A DNA stretch of 64,000 nucleotides from Ancylomarina subtilis (GCF_004217115.1 NZ_SHKN01000001.1:747781-811780); one strand, 5' to 3'. Shown: positions 17,800 through 27,319, numbered from the stretch's first letter. Numbers and translations are program-made. The notes: generated by a model from the sequence alone, not told the origin.

Positions 17800-18227
17800 T
17801 AGTCTTTAATTTTAGATGAGGTTATTGGGTTATAATTGTTTCTTTTAAGATTCTGAATAGTCATAAAAATTGACTGGGGAAGATTGTTCCAGTCAAACCA
17901 CTCCCAGCGTTCACACTTGTCAGGTTCCATCAAATTTACATCTCCGAAATCATAATCTGCCAGCATAACAATAGTGACATAATGCTTTTGCTCTTCCTGA
18001 AAAATATCATTGGTTACAGTTCCATATCGAACATTCTTTATTCTTAAGCCAGTTTCTTCAAGGATTTCGCGAATAGCACAATCTTCCCAGCATTCCTGAT
18101 ATTCCAAATGACCTCCCGGAAAGGCCCAGGTACCATCACCATGAGCATTTTTCCGCTTACCCAACAACACTCTCCCCTCTTTTATCACGGCAACTCCAAC
18201 TCCTACTTTAGGACGCTTACTTTCCAT
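17799..18227 (-). CDS. NUDIX hydrolase
   Basis: 142-residue nucleoside-diphosphate-linked pyrophosphatase. The NUDIX box spans residues 39-61 with G39, E45, R53, E54, E57, E58 and G60 in canonical spacing. The N-terminal strand region PKVGVGVAVIKEGRVLLGKRKNAHGDGTWAFPGGHLE resembles MutT/Nudt15-type dNTP-cleaning hydrolases, though the substrate cannot be fixed. It is the first gene of a three-gene cluster with the coiled-coil lipoprotein and the 94-aa protein. Confidence 0.93.
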   Translation of the reverse strand: MESKRPKVGVGVAVIKEGRVLLGKRKNAHGDGTWAFPGGHLEYQECWEDCAIREILEETGLRIKNVRYGTVTNDIFQEEQKHYVTIVMLADYDFGDVNLMEPDKCERWEWFDWNNLPQSIFMTIQNLKRNNYNPITSSKIKD

Positions 18228-18314
18228 ATATTATGATTCAATTTTCAAGAACACTATCAAATTTACATAAAAAAACAACAAGCAAGAATTTTTATTTAAA
18301 ATAAAGCAATCATA

Positions 18315-18337
18315 AAAAAAGCCAGCTTAGCTGACTT
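18315..18337 (-). terminator. Terminator after DUF4469-like gene copy 1
   Basis: GCCAGC (18321-18326) pairs with GCTGAC (18330-18335, one G-U pair in the minus-strand RNA), followed on the minus strand by seven T residues. The same GCCAGC hairpin closes the paralogous gene at 20655. Confidence 0.7.
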
Positions 18338-18775
18338 TTATTTTAAAACTATATTTAATAATTCCTTTAACTTAGCCCGGCGTAAGGCTTTATTACCTCT
18401 ATGCAAAGTCCGTAATTCCAACTTATATCGACCAGAATCTATGTTCTCAGGAATTTGAAAAATCTGTCTACTGGGCCTATTCGTTATATATACTGAAACC
18501 CTGTATTCTGAACCTCCTTCTTTAAGAAGAAATATCCCCTGATAGTTATCAGTGCTATCAAATTTTAAGGACTTACCCCGGAGTTCAACGATAGAACCAG
18601 AACCTAAAGCTGAAAAAAGAGAATTTGTACCATACTTTTTGAAACTACTGATTTTAATCTTTAGATCATCAGTTATTCTATTATTTTCTTTACTATCACT
18701 CTTTAGGTGATGTAATTTATCCAAACAATTATCTGCTATTTCCTGCAAATAATCAGTATTCAAACAATATTCCAT
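18338..18775 (-). CDS. DUF4469-like protein, copy 1
   Basis: 145 residues. The C-terminal half (SALGSGSIVELRGKSLKFDSTDNYQGIFLLKEGGSEYRV...IPENIDSGRYKLELRT) resembles the Ig-like DUF4469 domain found at the C terminus of Bacteroidota HU-like DNA-binding proteins. Here no HU domain is present; the N-terminal 45 residues are a short helical region. No signal peptide. It is a paralogue of the protein at 20655-21092, sharing most of the sequence over the full length, upstream flank and terminator. Family assignment is from memory of the motif. Function unknown. Confidence 0.7.
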   Translation of the reverse strand: MEYCLNTDYLQEIADNCLDKLHHLKSDSKENNRITDDLKIKISSFKKYGTNSLFSALGSGSIVELRGKSLKFDSTDNYQGIFLLKEGGSEYRVSVYITNRPSRQIFQIPENIDSGRYKLELRTLHRGNKALRRAKLKELLNIVLK

Positions 18776-18853
18776 ATCCTATTATTTGAAATTAAAAAAA
18801 TACTGTCAATAAACTTATTTATAAAAAATAAATGAGAGAAAATGAGCAATCAA

Positions 18854-19085
18854 GGAAGGAGCAATATACTGCCCACGTGGCATTTTAACACCATACACAA
18901 TCCAATTGATATGAATTTCTTTCACAGAAGAAATTTCCCTAATTTTTGCCCAACGGGGTCCAACTTTTTTTAAGGTTTCTATCTATGGCAGCTAAAATAT
19001 TAAACTCTGGTCTAGCGTAAATTGATGTTCTAAACTGTATGATATTGCTTCGTCCTACTTTTCCCAGAGGATCCTTAGCTTCAAT
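18854..19085 (-). pseudogene. Decayed duplicate fragment of the FN3 lipoprotein gene
   Basis: Colinear with about 21727-21957, inside the 3' part of the intact FN3 lipoprotein gene. Long identical blocks include GTTCTAAACTG and CTTTTCCCAGAGGATCCTT. Relative to the intact copy it has many substitutions, one inserted base near 18976 (frameshift), and lacks both the start and the C-terminal end. It directly follows the duplicated upstream flank of DUF4469-like copy 1; the roughly 560 bp that separate the corresponding parts in the intact copy are deleted. Confidence 0.85.
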
Positions 19086-19709
19086 CGTTCTCTTAAAAAA
19101 TTAGGACGTTGAGATGGTGTGTTGCTTATCCAACCATATAGCCTCATATCAGTTTGGCTCATTTTTGCTGATTTTAAAAGATATTAACTAGCTCACGAGT
19201 TCGATAATGTTTATCAATACAAGAGTTTGTTATCTCTCTTCCTTTAATACACGAATCACTCCAAAGCAGCTTGCGACTTACTAATTGTTATTCACAAGAT
19301 AAAATATCAGGTGTTTTTTATTGCTCCTCAAGATCAAATATAACCTCTGCGCATATAGGACTCGCACCATATAAGAATAACATATTTATTATTATTACTT
19401 TAATAAAAAAACACTATATTTAACATCAAACATTACTTATAGATAATTACATTTGTTCGTACAGAACAAATACAACAAATTCATTGCGATAAAACACAAA
19501 TAAAACTTAACACAGACTTTTAGTACACTCAGTAACGACCAAAACATTTGCAAGTATAAGAGATCTAAGTAGCATAATTCTTGTCATAATTACAACTTAT
19601 GATGTTATATATTACTGGAACCCTAAACACATTAATAGCTATCCTACAGGATAATAGTCAGTATTTTCAATTATTTCACTAACACTAACGCAGTATTAAT
19701 TTTAATCCT
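19086..19709. other. Gene-free accessory stretch
   Basis: About 620 bp of AT-rich DNA with no convincing gene. On the minus strand a short frame from ATG 19163 runs into the FN3 remnant and reads MSQTDMRLYGWISNTPSQR..., which may be a leftover of another coding sequence but matches nothing I recognise. The remainder shows no repeats or RNA structures I can support. Confidence 0.5.
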
Positions 19710-20450
19710 ATGAAAACAAAATTATTCTTCTTTATCATTTTGCTTTGCAATTTTGCTGCAACAGCCCAAACCTATAATCCCGAAGGAAAAACAGGTCAAG
19801 AGGCATTACTACAAAAACAACTAGCCGAAGTTCAATCCTTCTTTAAAACCGCGGAAGAGAACGATGCCAATGTAGACCGTTACGCATACAACCGTTACGA
19901 AGGAAGTCCATATCTTGATAAAGAATTTCAGACAGGAAGTCTTATAAAAAAAGATAGTTCTATATTCGATAATCTGAAATTAAGGTACAATATCTACAAT
20001 GACCGTGTCGAATTCTTAAAAAAGGACATTATAAAGATTGTGCCTAGTAGAAATTTCACGAGTAAAGTCATAATTGGTGAAAAAACATTTAAATTAAGCC
20101 AATACCTTATTAAGGGGCACCCTAAATTTGGTTATTTGGAACAATTGACGCAAGGTGATTGTTGCCTCTATTACAGACACAAAGTAAGTCTAAATCCGGC
20201 AGTACAAGGAAATGCATACCAGGAACCCAAACCCGCAAAATTTGTTAATGCCAAGGGTATGTTTTTTATTCAACTTAAAGATGAACCAATCATGCAAATA
20301 ACAAAGAAAAAACATTTGATTGTTCAACTCTCAAACAATAATAATGACATACAGAAGTTTTATAAAAAAGAGAAAATTAATATAAAAATGAAAGAGGATT
20401 TTATTAAACTGGTTCAGTACTACAATGAACTAAATGAATCATCAAAATAA
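19710..20450 (+). CDS. Secreted protein of a Bacteroidota-specific family, unknown
   Basis: 246 residues with a signal peptide (MKTKLFFFIILLCNFAATAQ, cleavage around residue 20). The mature part has the pattern EGSPYLDKEFQTGSLIKKDSSIFDNLKLRYNIYNDRVEFLKKD, which I recognise as recurrent in uncharacterised exported Bacteroidota proteins, followed by a CC pair (GDCCLYYR) and a Lys-rich C-terminal helix. The gene is on the opposite strand to its neighbours and sits between the two duplicated DUF4469-like loci. Function unknown. Confidence 0.82.
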   Translation: MKTKLFFFIILLCNFAATAQTYNPEGKTGQEALLQKQLAEVQSFFKTAEENDANVDRYAYNRYEGSPYLDKEFQTGSLIKKDSSIFDNLKLRYNIYNDRVEFLKKDIIKIVPSRNFTSKVIIGEKTFKLSQYLIKGHPKFGYLEQLTQGDCCLYYRHKVSLNPAVQGNAYQEPKPAKFVNAKGMFFIQLKDEPIMQITKKKHLIVQLSNNNNDIQKFYKKEKINIKMKEDFIKLVQYYNELNESSK

Positions 20451-20456
20451 ATAATA

Positions 20457-20496
20457 AAACAGAAGGTGTTGCTAGTGGGCAACACCTTCTGTTTTA
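20457..20496 (+). terminator. Terminator after the secreted protein gene
   Basis: Near-perfect long stem (ACAGAAGGTGTTGC/GCAACACCTTCTGT, loop TAGTGG) with a TTTTATT tail, directly after the stop codon. Confidence 0.9.
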
Positions 20497-20629
20497 TTAT
20501 CTATTTTTCTCTAATTTGTAAAATTATTTAAAACGACAAGACTTTTTAAGTTATTGCCTCAAAACCATCATCGAGGACTTATCTCCTGTATCACAGTCCT
20601 CTTCCCTGCGAAAAACCCACATAAAAAGA

Positions 20630-20647
20630 AAGCCAGCAATGCTGGCT
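20630..20647 (-). terminator. Terminator after DUF4469-like gene copy 2
   Basis: AGCCAGC/GCTGGCT stem with AAT loop, followed on the minus strand by TTCTTTTTA. Confidence 0.75.
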
Positions 20648-20654
20648 TCACTCA

Positions 20655-21092
20655 TTAAACGATTTTTAAGGTTTTTTTTAACTTCGCCCGACACAACGTT
20701 TTGTTACTTTTATTCAAGGCTCTTAATTCTAACTTATATCGACCTGATTCTAAGTCAACAGGAATTTGGAAAACCTGCCTATTAAGCGTGTTGCTTATAT
20801 ATAAAGAAACCCTGTATTCGGAACCGTCTTCTTTGAGAAGAAATATACCCTGATATGTATCTGTACTATCCAGTTCCAAAAACTCACCTTGGATTTCAAC
20901 TATAGAACCTGATCCCAAAGCAGAGAAAAAAGAATTTGAATTAAAACTTTTAAAACTGTAAATTTTGATCTTTGGATCATTTGTTCTACCCAATCGTTTT
21001 TTACCAACACCTTTAAGAAGGCTCAACTTATCAAAACAATTATCTGCTATCTCTGTCAAATAATTTGTGTTCAAATAATATTCCATATCCAA
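20655..21092 (-). CDS. DUF4469-like protein, copy 2
   Basis: 145 residues, paralogue of the protein at 18338-18775. The same layout holds: a short helical N terminus (EYYLNTNYLTEIADNCFDKL), then GSGSIVEIQGEFLELDSTDTYQGIFLLKEDGSEYRVSLYISN...DLESGRYKLELRAL of the DUF4469-like Ig fold. The frame opens MDMEYY; the second Met aligns with the start of copy 1 and is the likelier start. Roughly 70 bp of upstream sequence and the GCCAGC terminator are shared with copy 1, showing segmental duplication. Function unknown. Confidence 0.7.
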   Translation of the reverse strand: MDMEYYLNTNYLTEIADNCFDKLSLLKGVGKKRLGRTNDPKIKIYSFKSFNSNSFFSALGSGSIVEIQGEFLELDSTDTYQGIFLLKEDGSEYRVSLYISNTLNRQVFQIPVDLESGRYKLELRALNKSNKTLCRAKLKKTLKIV

Positions 21093-21564
21093 TTATTTGA
21101 AATTAAAAATTTATCAACTAAACATATTTACAATATCGTAAATGAGAGAAAAATGACCAATCTATTCAATTGGTCACATAAATATTGAATATTAAATCAA
21201 TAATAGATACTTCTACATAAAAAATTAATCGACTATCTATTTTTTAGATACAATACACAAGTTAAAACATAAATATTTACAAAACAACTCAAATTTAAAT
21301 CACTCACTTAATTATCAATCATTTACCTAAAAAAAAGACTCCGTTACAACTTAAACTTTCAAAATTCTTATACTATTAAATCACGATTCAAACAGCCCCC
21401 TTTTAAACCTATCTAAGTCCAGTGTTTATGGGTATAGTCAGTGATATCGAATCGTAATTTAAGCTCTGTTACAAAAAAAAATCCCCCACAATTCTATTTA
21501 TATCCATAAATAAATCCCGATCTAATAATAGACCGGGATTTTTTTATTGAATTCAAATTAAATT
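21093..21564. other. Gene-free AT-rich stretch between DUF4469-like copy 2 and the FN3 gene
   Basis: About 470 bp. The first 70 bp are duplicated upstream of copy 1 (18776-18850). The end holds the FN3 terminator hairpin at 21513. No reading frame or other structure recognised. Confidence 0.6.
21513..21545 (-). terminator. Terminator after the FN3 lipoprotein gene
   Basis: AATCCCG/CGGGATT with an inner TCT/AGA helix (21513-21540). The T-run is better on the plus strand; on the minus strand the tail is ATTTATTTAT. Confidence 0.55.
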
Positions 21565-24441
21565 TTATTCTTGTATCACAATCAGAGTTGATTCTGATCG
21601 TTCTAAGGCTTCCTTATCAATCCATTCAATTGAAACTGTAAAACTTAAAGCTGTATCCGGATGATCCTTCAAGAAAGGGCTATAATCTAGAACTAAAGAC
21701 TGTTTCCCATCTTTTTCGATGACTTTTGAAGGAGAAATATACTGTCCACGGGGCATCTTAACACCATCAACAACCCAATTGATACGAATCTCTTCCATTG
21801 AAGAAATTTTGCCCATCTTAGCCCAGGTAGGACCAACTTGTTTTAAGTCTCTATCGATAGCAGCCATGATATTAAACGTTTGCTTGGCATCAACAGCTGT
21901 TCTAAACTGAATGGTATTGCTACGGCCTACTTTTCCCAGAGGATCCTTGGCTTCAATATAAAAGCTATATTCTGTATCCGACTCTAGGTGTGTTAATAAA
22001 ATTGAATTATCGTTTGTATTCACATCACTATCAATCTGCCCCGTTCCTCTTGTATTTCCGCCATAGTTAATGTTCCTCTGAAGAGCCGTTCCATTTACAT
22101 AGTAGGTGTAAACCAAATCGGTAGTTTCGGCATCAGTGGCAAAATTATTCTCTAACTCTAAAAAGCTAAAACCGATTTGTTTTATTCTCAAATCGCTATT
22201 CCAAACCGGAGCCTGATTAACCGGACTTGTAAAATCAGTGTTTTTTTCCAAAGCGACACTTCCGTCCGCATATTTTATAGTCAATTGCAAATCGTAATGC
22301 GTTTGTTCTGTCAGTTGAGTTAAAACTTTGGTTGTCACACCTTTTCCCCAAACTTCTGTTACGCCATTCAAACGAGCCTCAAAAGTCACATCATCAATCT
22401 CATTATTGCCAGTATTCTTCTGATAGAAATCATTTAAATCAATCACAACCTTGTTATATGTCTTGGGATCAATCTTCATTTCAAAATCTATGAATTCCAT
22501 ATATTGAAGCGTTTTAACATCCAACTCTTTATAATAGGTCTTTCCATCGCGTTTCCCAACAACTCTTACTTTATAGCTTGTGTTCGATTGTAATCCATTA
22601 AAGGTGTAAGTTAAAAAGTGCCCTGACTTTATTAACTGATCATCCAGAAAAAGCTCATAAGTATCATAAAAAGGTCTCTCGGTGAGACTCCAGTTTAATT
22701 CAAACGATCGATGACCTATATTTGTGACATTAAGTTTCACTTCAGGAATCGCTGCAGCTTTTGTCTTAAAAGGAATCGTCTTCTCTTTTTTCGTATCATT
22801 TTGTGATTTAGCCACAAGCTTTGCGGTATAATCCGTCTCCGGTTCCAAATTTTTAAAAGTAAACTCGTTTCCCCTTGCATCGTAACTATAAGCAATCCCA
22901 TTTAAATAAACCTCGTAAGCAATCTCACCTCCTGATGGCAATTCCGAATTCGTCCAAACAAGCTTTGCCTGCGTTTCTGTAACATCCTGTATCTGCAATT
23001 CAAATTCACCCGGCACTTCATATTCTTTAGTCGTAAATGAAACTGTTTGCGTGCTTGGAAATATCACACTCTCACTTCGGGCTTCAATCTTGAAGGTATA
23101 CGACTCTCCTGCCTTCAAGCCACTCGCCAAATATTTTCGTTCTACCAATCCTTTTTTAACAAGCACTCCATTTTCAAGGTAAACATTGTAGGTTACCTTA
23201 CTGCCATCACTTGCGACACATTCGGTCCAAGTTAAAAGAGCAGAAGTTTGTTTTATATCCTGAGAACTGATTGTAAATTCAGATAAACTTGGAGCAACAA
23301 GAGTCGTAAACTCAGAGGTCTTTTCAAGAGTTTTACTATACGCATTTTTAGCCTCTATCTTTAGCTGATAAAGCTTTCCTGCTTCCAATCGGTCGAGTAA
23401 AACCTGATTGTCGTTGAAAGCTTCTCCCTTAAAAAAACCATTGACAAATACCTTGTAGCTAAGCACCTCGTTTTTATCGCCTGTTGTTTCCCAACGAACC
23501 AATGCTGATTCATAACTGATATCCTCAACGAAAACCCTAAAATCGGCAGGTCCTTCAGCATCCAAGGTTGTAAATTCAATGAGCTTTCTCTTTGTTTTAC
23601 CATGTTCATTCGTTGCTTCTACAGTTGCAGTATATCGCGTATTAAAACTCAAGGATTTGAATTCATATTCAAAAACCTCAAGTCCATTGCCTTTCTCTAC
23701 AGCATTCAACAGAACCCTATAAGTCAACTTTTCAGATTCTGATGATCCCCAAACGATTTTCGCTCCGTCATGTGTCACACTTTCCACCGAAAGGGTAAAA
23801 TCACTGGGATCTGCATAATCATTTGTCGTAAGATCAAGCGTACTTTCAACAGTTTTATTAAACTCATTTTTACCAATCAGTTTTATATGATAGAGTTTAT
23901 TTCCTTCCAATTCGGAAAAGGTATAAGTCGCAACAGCTAAATTTTCGGCTTTTAACACATCATCCAAATAGATTGCATAAGACAAAGTTTGAGTTGGATC
24001 AGAATTCTCCCATGAAACTTTTATTTTATCGGTTGTTAATTCATCCATTTTTAGATGAATAGCTCCCGGAGAAGGTGTGTCTTTTGTCTTTATTGTTTGT
24101 GAAACGACTACTTGTGTTTCATAAGTACTTTTGGCAATCACCTCTAAACTATATGTGGTTACTGCTTCCAGATCTTCAAATCGATAGCTTAATTTTTCCA
24201 AATCCTTGCCCTTCAACTCATCATTCAGATAAACATCGTATACAATCTTCGAGTTATCAGAAATAAGTGATGCTGTCCATTGAATTTCAGCAAAATCATA
24301 ACTCATCCCCTTCACTGAAACATAAAAGTTAGTTGGATTTAATTTAATTTCCGCTTCAGGACTTGTTCCATCCTTGCTACAACTCAAAACCAAAACCAAG
24401 GCCATTACCATTAGCCATACAAACATCAATCTCACTCGCAT
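21565..24441 (-). CDS. Long FN3-repeat lipoprotein
   Basis: 958 residues. A type II signal peptide ends at lipobox VLSC (Cys21), predicting an outer-membrane, probably surface, lipoprotein. About eight repeats of 85-95 residues follow, each with the pattern (A/L)xxxWxxS...xYxVYLND...LxxxxYxFxxLxxxTxYxxxVxAKxxxxxxxxxxxxFTT, i.e. fibronectin type III modules, from residue 36 to about 860. A distinct last 90 residues (TAVDAKQTFNIMAAIDRDLKQVGPTWAKMGKISSMEEIRINWVVDGVKMPRGQY...) closes the protein and is the part duplicated as a remnant at 18854. No catalytic domain is visible; likely adhesion or scaffold. Confidence 0.85.
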   Translation of the reverse strand: MRVRLMFVWLMVMALVLVLSCSKDGTSPEAEIKLNPTNFYVSVKGMSYDFAEIQWTASLISDNSKIVYDVYLNDELKGKDLEKLSYRFEDLEAVTTYSLEVIAKSTYETQVVVSQTIKTKDTPSPGAIHLKMDELTTDKIKVSWENSDPTQTLSYAIYLDDVLKAENLAVATYTFSELEGNKLYHIKLIGKNEFNKTVESTLDLTTNDYADPSDFTLSVESVTHDGAKIVWGSSESEKLTYRVLLNAVEKGNGLEVFEYEFKSLSFNTRYTATVEATNEHGKTKRKLIEFTTLDAEGPADFRVFVEDISYESALVRWETTGDKNEVLSYKVFVNGFFKGEAFNDNQVLLDRLEAGKLYQLKIEAKNAYSKTLEKTSEFTTLVAPSLSEFTISSQDIKQTSALLTWTECVASDGSKVTYNVYLENGVLVKKGLVERKYLASGLKAGESYTFKIEARSESVIFPSTQTVSFTTKEYEVPGEFELQIQDVTETQAKLVWTNSELPSGGEIAYEVYLNGIAYSYDARGNEFTFKNLEPETDYTAKLVAKSQNDTKKEKTIPFKTKAAAIPEVKLNVTNIGHRSFELNWSLTERPFYDTYELFLDDQLIKSGHFLTYTFNGLQSNTSYKVRVVGKRDGKTYYKELDVKTLQYMEFIDFEMKIDPKTYNKVVIDLNDFYQKNTGNNEIDDVTFEARLNGVTEVWGKGVTTKVLTQLTEQTHYDLQLTIKYADGSVALEKNTDFTSPVNQAPVWNSDLRIKQIGFSFLELENNFATDAETTDLVYTYYVNGTALQRNINYGGNTRGTGQIDSDVNTNDNSILLTHLESDTEYSFYIEAKDPLGKVGRSNTIQFRTAVDAKQTFNIMAAIDRDLKQVGPTWAKMGKISSMEEIRINWVVDGVKMPRGQYISPSKVIEKDGKQSLVLDYSPFLKDHPDTALSFTVSIEWIDKEALERSESTLIVIQE

Positions 24442-24786
24442 AATTCTTTATTTATATTTACAACATCTTAAGGACAATCTAAACAATACCAACACGTACA
24501 ATAGTTTCATTTTTTCAGCAGTAATTACTAAACAACGACTATTCTATTTAGCAATTCACTGGCATTATATTTTGAAAAGGGACGCAAAGAAAGTTTATTT
24601 CACCTAAAAAACAAAGACAGAATCTCCTCATGATTCTGATTTTACACCAATTAACATATTTAGACATACTAACACCAAAAAAAACCGACTTGCAAAAGTC
24701 GGTTTTCTGGATTTATAGATAGATAAATTGTTTCCGGAACTGGAAATTTCAACAGGTTTATTCGTAAAAAAGACGAAAACAGTTTC
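24442..24786. other. Gene-free stretch upstream of the FN3 gene
   Basis: 345 bp, AT-rich. It contains the hairpin at 24681 belonging to the DUF1971 gene; otherwise nothing recognised. Confidence 0.6.
24681..24707 (-). terminator. Terminator (ACCGACTT-type hairpin) after the DUF1971 gene
   Basis: AAAACCGACTT/AAGTCGGTTTT stem with TGCAA-type loop, A-rich on the left so that the minus strand ends in a T-run. It is one of four near-identical hairpins in the window (also 31822, 36246, 37957). Confidence 0.8.
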
Positions 24787-25146
24787 CTATTTCTTAAGAA
24801 ATTGCTCTCCTGGCCTTTTATTTTCCTCAGGATGTTTGACATCAATCACACCACCAATAAGTGTATAAAATTCGACTCTAAAAGTAACTGGTCCTGTTAT
24901 GACAACATGATGGTATCGTTCGGGATAAATAACGATTGGATGTTCCGGATCAGCATCGAGTGCCGGTCCATCTTCATCTTCCCATACATATTGACAGTGT
25001 CCTTTTTCAACCACCAATAAACCTATTTTTCCTTTGGGTGCTAAATGCGATTTCAGGATCGCTTCTTTAACGGTTATTTCTGTCATTGATGGCGTACTGC
25101 CAACTTTGACTGCCGATTTGGGTAATGATTCATTTTGATAATTCAT
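24787..25146 (-). CDS. DUF1971 (TehB-like/YeaR-like) cupin protein
   Basis: 119-residue single-domain cupin. LPKSAVKVGSTPSMTEITVKEAILKSHLAPKGKIGLLVVEKGHCQYVWE followed by PEHPIVIYPERYHHVVITGPVTFRVEFY matches the DUF1971 domain seen at the N terminus of some TehB tellurite-resistance proteins and alone in E. coli YeaR. The HLAPKG and YHHVV segments supply possible metal-ligand histidines. Cytoplasmic; its role in nitrate, tellurite or redox stress is by analogy only. Monocistronic, 103 bp downstream of the ABC exporter gene on the same strand. Confidence 0.85.
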   Translation of the reverse strand: MNYQNESLPKSAVKVGSTPSMTEITVKEAILKSHLAPKGKIGLLVVEKGHCQYVWEDEDGPALDADPEHPIVIYPERYHHVVITGPVTFRVEFYTLIGGVIDVKHPEENKRPGEQFLKK

Positions 25147-25249
25147 CTTCTTATTTTTATTTAATCTCCATTAGAAACTCTCATCAAATCTAAAACCTTT
25201 TTCTCAATCATGAATATGATCCAAATCACATCCGGCATTTAATCATCAC

Positions 25250-27046
25250 TTAAGTGGCATATTGCAGTTGAATTAGTTTGCTGTATTTTCCATCCGGAAT
25301 CATCATCAGCGTATCGTGTGTGCCCTGTTCGACGATCTCACCTTGCTCCATAACGATAATCTCATCCGCATTTCTAACCGTAGACAAGCGGTGCGCAATT
25401 ACAATGGAAGTTCTCCCTTTCATTAGTTTCTCCAGGGCTTCCTGAACCAGTTGCTCCGATTCAGAATCGAGAGAAGATGTGGCTTCATCCAGAATTAGAA
25501 TTTTAGGATCTTTTAAAATGGCACGTGCAATAGCAATACGTTGGCGCTGCCCCCCCGAAAGCTGAGTGCCTCGCTCACCGACTATGGTGTCAAACCTCTC
25601 AGGGAAACGATCGATAAACTCCAACGCATTGGCCTTTTTCGCAGCCTGATAGATTTCCTCCTCAGAGGCGCCGGGTTTTCCATAGGCAATGTTTTCACTG
25701 ATACTTCCTCCAAACAAAAAGATATCCTGAGGAACCAGAGAAATCTGACTTCTTAATGCGGATAGCGGATAGTCGTAACTATCAAGCTGATCGAAGAATA
25801 AGCTGTTTTGGGGTGGACGATGTAACATCAACAGAAGGGATGCCAAGGTACTTTTCCCTGCCCCGCTATGGCCAACAAGGGCAATCATCTTATTGCTCTC
25901 AATCTCCAGATTAATATGATTCAGAACCGCTTGCTCTCTTCTCGAAGGATAAGCAAAATTCAAATCCTTCAGGCTAATTTTCCCCTGCATTCTATATATG
26001 GGGTCAATCTCGCTGATATTCTGAATATCTTCAGGTGTTTCATCATAGATTTTAAACAAATCTTCGGTAGCACCAATAAATTTCTGAATGTTAGCATACA
26101 CTGTAGCCAATCCACTGATGGTTCCCCCTACAAAAACGGAATAAATCACAAAGGAAAACAGATCGCCGGCCTGCATCTCTCCTGCTTGCAGTAAACGGGA
26201 GCCTTGCCACACCATGGCAGCAATGGCCCCAAACAAACCCAGAATAATAAAAGAGGTAAAGGCCCCGCGATACTTGCCTCTCGTCATGCCTAGATCGGCA
26301 ATTTCGAGGGTTTTCTTTTTGTAACGGGCAATTTCAACATATTCGTTGGTAAAGGCTTTTACAGATTGAATACCCTGCAAGGTCTCTTCGATAATGGTGT
26401 TTGAATCGGCCAGTTTGGTTTGAACATCCTTAGAGAATTTCCGAATGAACTTACCAAAAAATCGTGCTGCAATCATGGTGGGTGGCAAAGTGATCAGCAT
26501 AAAAGCCGTTAATTTTATCGATATAATACCCAAGAGGATAATCCCACCCGTGATTACAATAATCTGACGGATAAAATCGGCCAGAGTCGTTGTCATCGTA
26601 TCCTGAAGGAGAATCACATCAGCTGATATTCTGCTGTTGAGCTCCCCCACTCGCCTGCGTTCGAAAAACTGCAAAGGCAGTTTGATTAGATGACGGTAGG
26701 TGGCCTGTCGCAAAGCTGCTAAAGATTTTTCGGTGACATTTACAAATAGGACGATACGGAAATAAGCAAAAGTGGCTTGAAGAACTAAAACAAGCGCAAT
26801 CAGAATAGCCGTTTGATTCAGACTCTGCCCAAGAGTTGTGCTATTGCCCGTGTTTACCAAATCGCCAAGAAGCTTGGGAAAAGCCAGGCTGGCTAAACTC
26901 GATCCCAATAGAAAAAAAACACCTAAAAAGTATTGCCCTCGGTAGGGTTTAATGTACTTGTATAACCTTAAGGCTGATTTGATGCCTGATTTATTTATTT
27001 TCCCTTTGGGTACATTCGATGTATCTGCGCCGTGTGATCTTGCCAT
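25250..27046 (-). CDS. ABC exporter, fused permease and ATPase (MsbA/ATM type)
   Basis: 598 residues. Residues about 25-310 form a six-helix ABC exporter membrane domain; residues about 345-590 form the nucleotide-binding domain with Walker A GHSGAGKST, Q-loop SLVPQDIFLFG, signature LSGGQRQR, Walker B ILILDEATSSLD and switch IAHRLST. As a half-transporter it must dimerise. Without a second half-transporter nearby, a homodimer is likely. The substrate (lipid, peptide or drug) cannot be deduced. The first 25 residues are a polar extension (ADTSNVPKGKINKSG). Confidence 0.93.
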   Translation of the reverse strand: MARSHGADTSNVPKGKINKSGIKSALRLYKYIKPYRGQYFLGVFFLLGSSLASLAFPKLLGDLVNTGNSTTLGQSLNQTAILIALVLVLQATFAYFRIVLFVNVTEKSLAALRQATYRHLIKLPLQFFERRRVGELNSRISADVILLQDTMTTTLADFIRQIIVITGGIILLGIISIKLTAFMLITLPPTMIAARFFGKFIRKFSKDVQTKLADSNTIIEETLQGIQSVKAFTNEYVEIARYKKKTLEIADLGMTRGKYRGAFTSFIILGLFGAIAAMVWQGSRLLQAGEMQAGDLFSFVIYSVFVGGTISGLATVYANIQKFIGATEDLFKIYDETPEDIQNISEIDPIYRMQGKISLKDLNFAYPSRREQAVLNHINLEIESNKMIALVGHSGAGKSTLASLLLMLHRPPQNSLFFDQLDSYDYPLSALRSQISLVPQDIFLFGGSISENIAYGKPGASEEEIYQAAKKANALEFIDRFPERFDTIVGERGTQLSGGQRQRIAIARAILKDPKILILDEATSSLDSESEQLVQEALEKLMKGRTSIVIAHRLSTVRNADEIIVMEQGEIVEQGTHDTLMMIPDGKYSKLIQLQYAT

Positions 27047-27319
27047 GCTTCAATTTCGTTATTTGGTATTATTCTTAATAATAACCAAAATTATTGAGAA
27101 AGCATTTATCTGAAATACATTTTTAATTGAATTCACCAGATAAATTCAAGCTCTGCAAAATATCACAGTCATCAAGAGAAATTTCATCATATTACTTCTG
27201 ACCATCATCTGCCGTTCCCGATCGATTAAGTCAAAACGAATAGTCGTATCTTTATAAAGCCTCAGCTTGCAGCCAGCCCAAACAGACTACAGTTTAAATA
27301 TGTCAGAAGGACGAAAGGA

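Noticed and set aside
19086-19163. Transposase start
   Set aside because: The short peptide does not match a transposase I can name, and no inverted repeats or DDE/HUH motifs are near.
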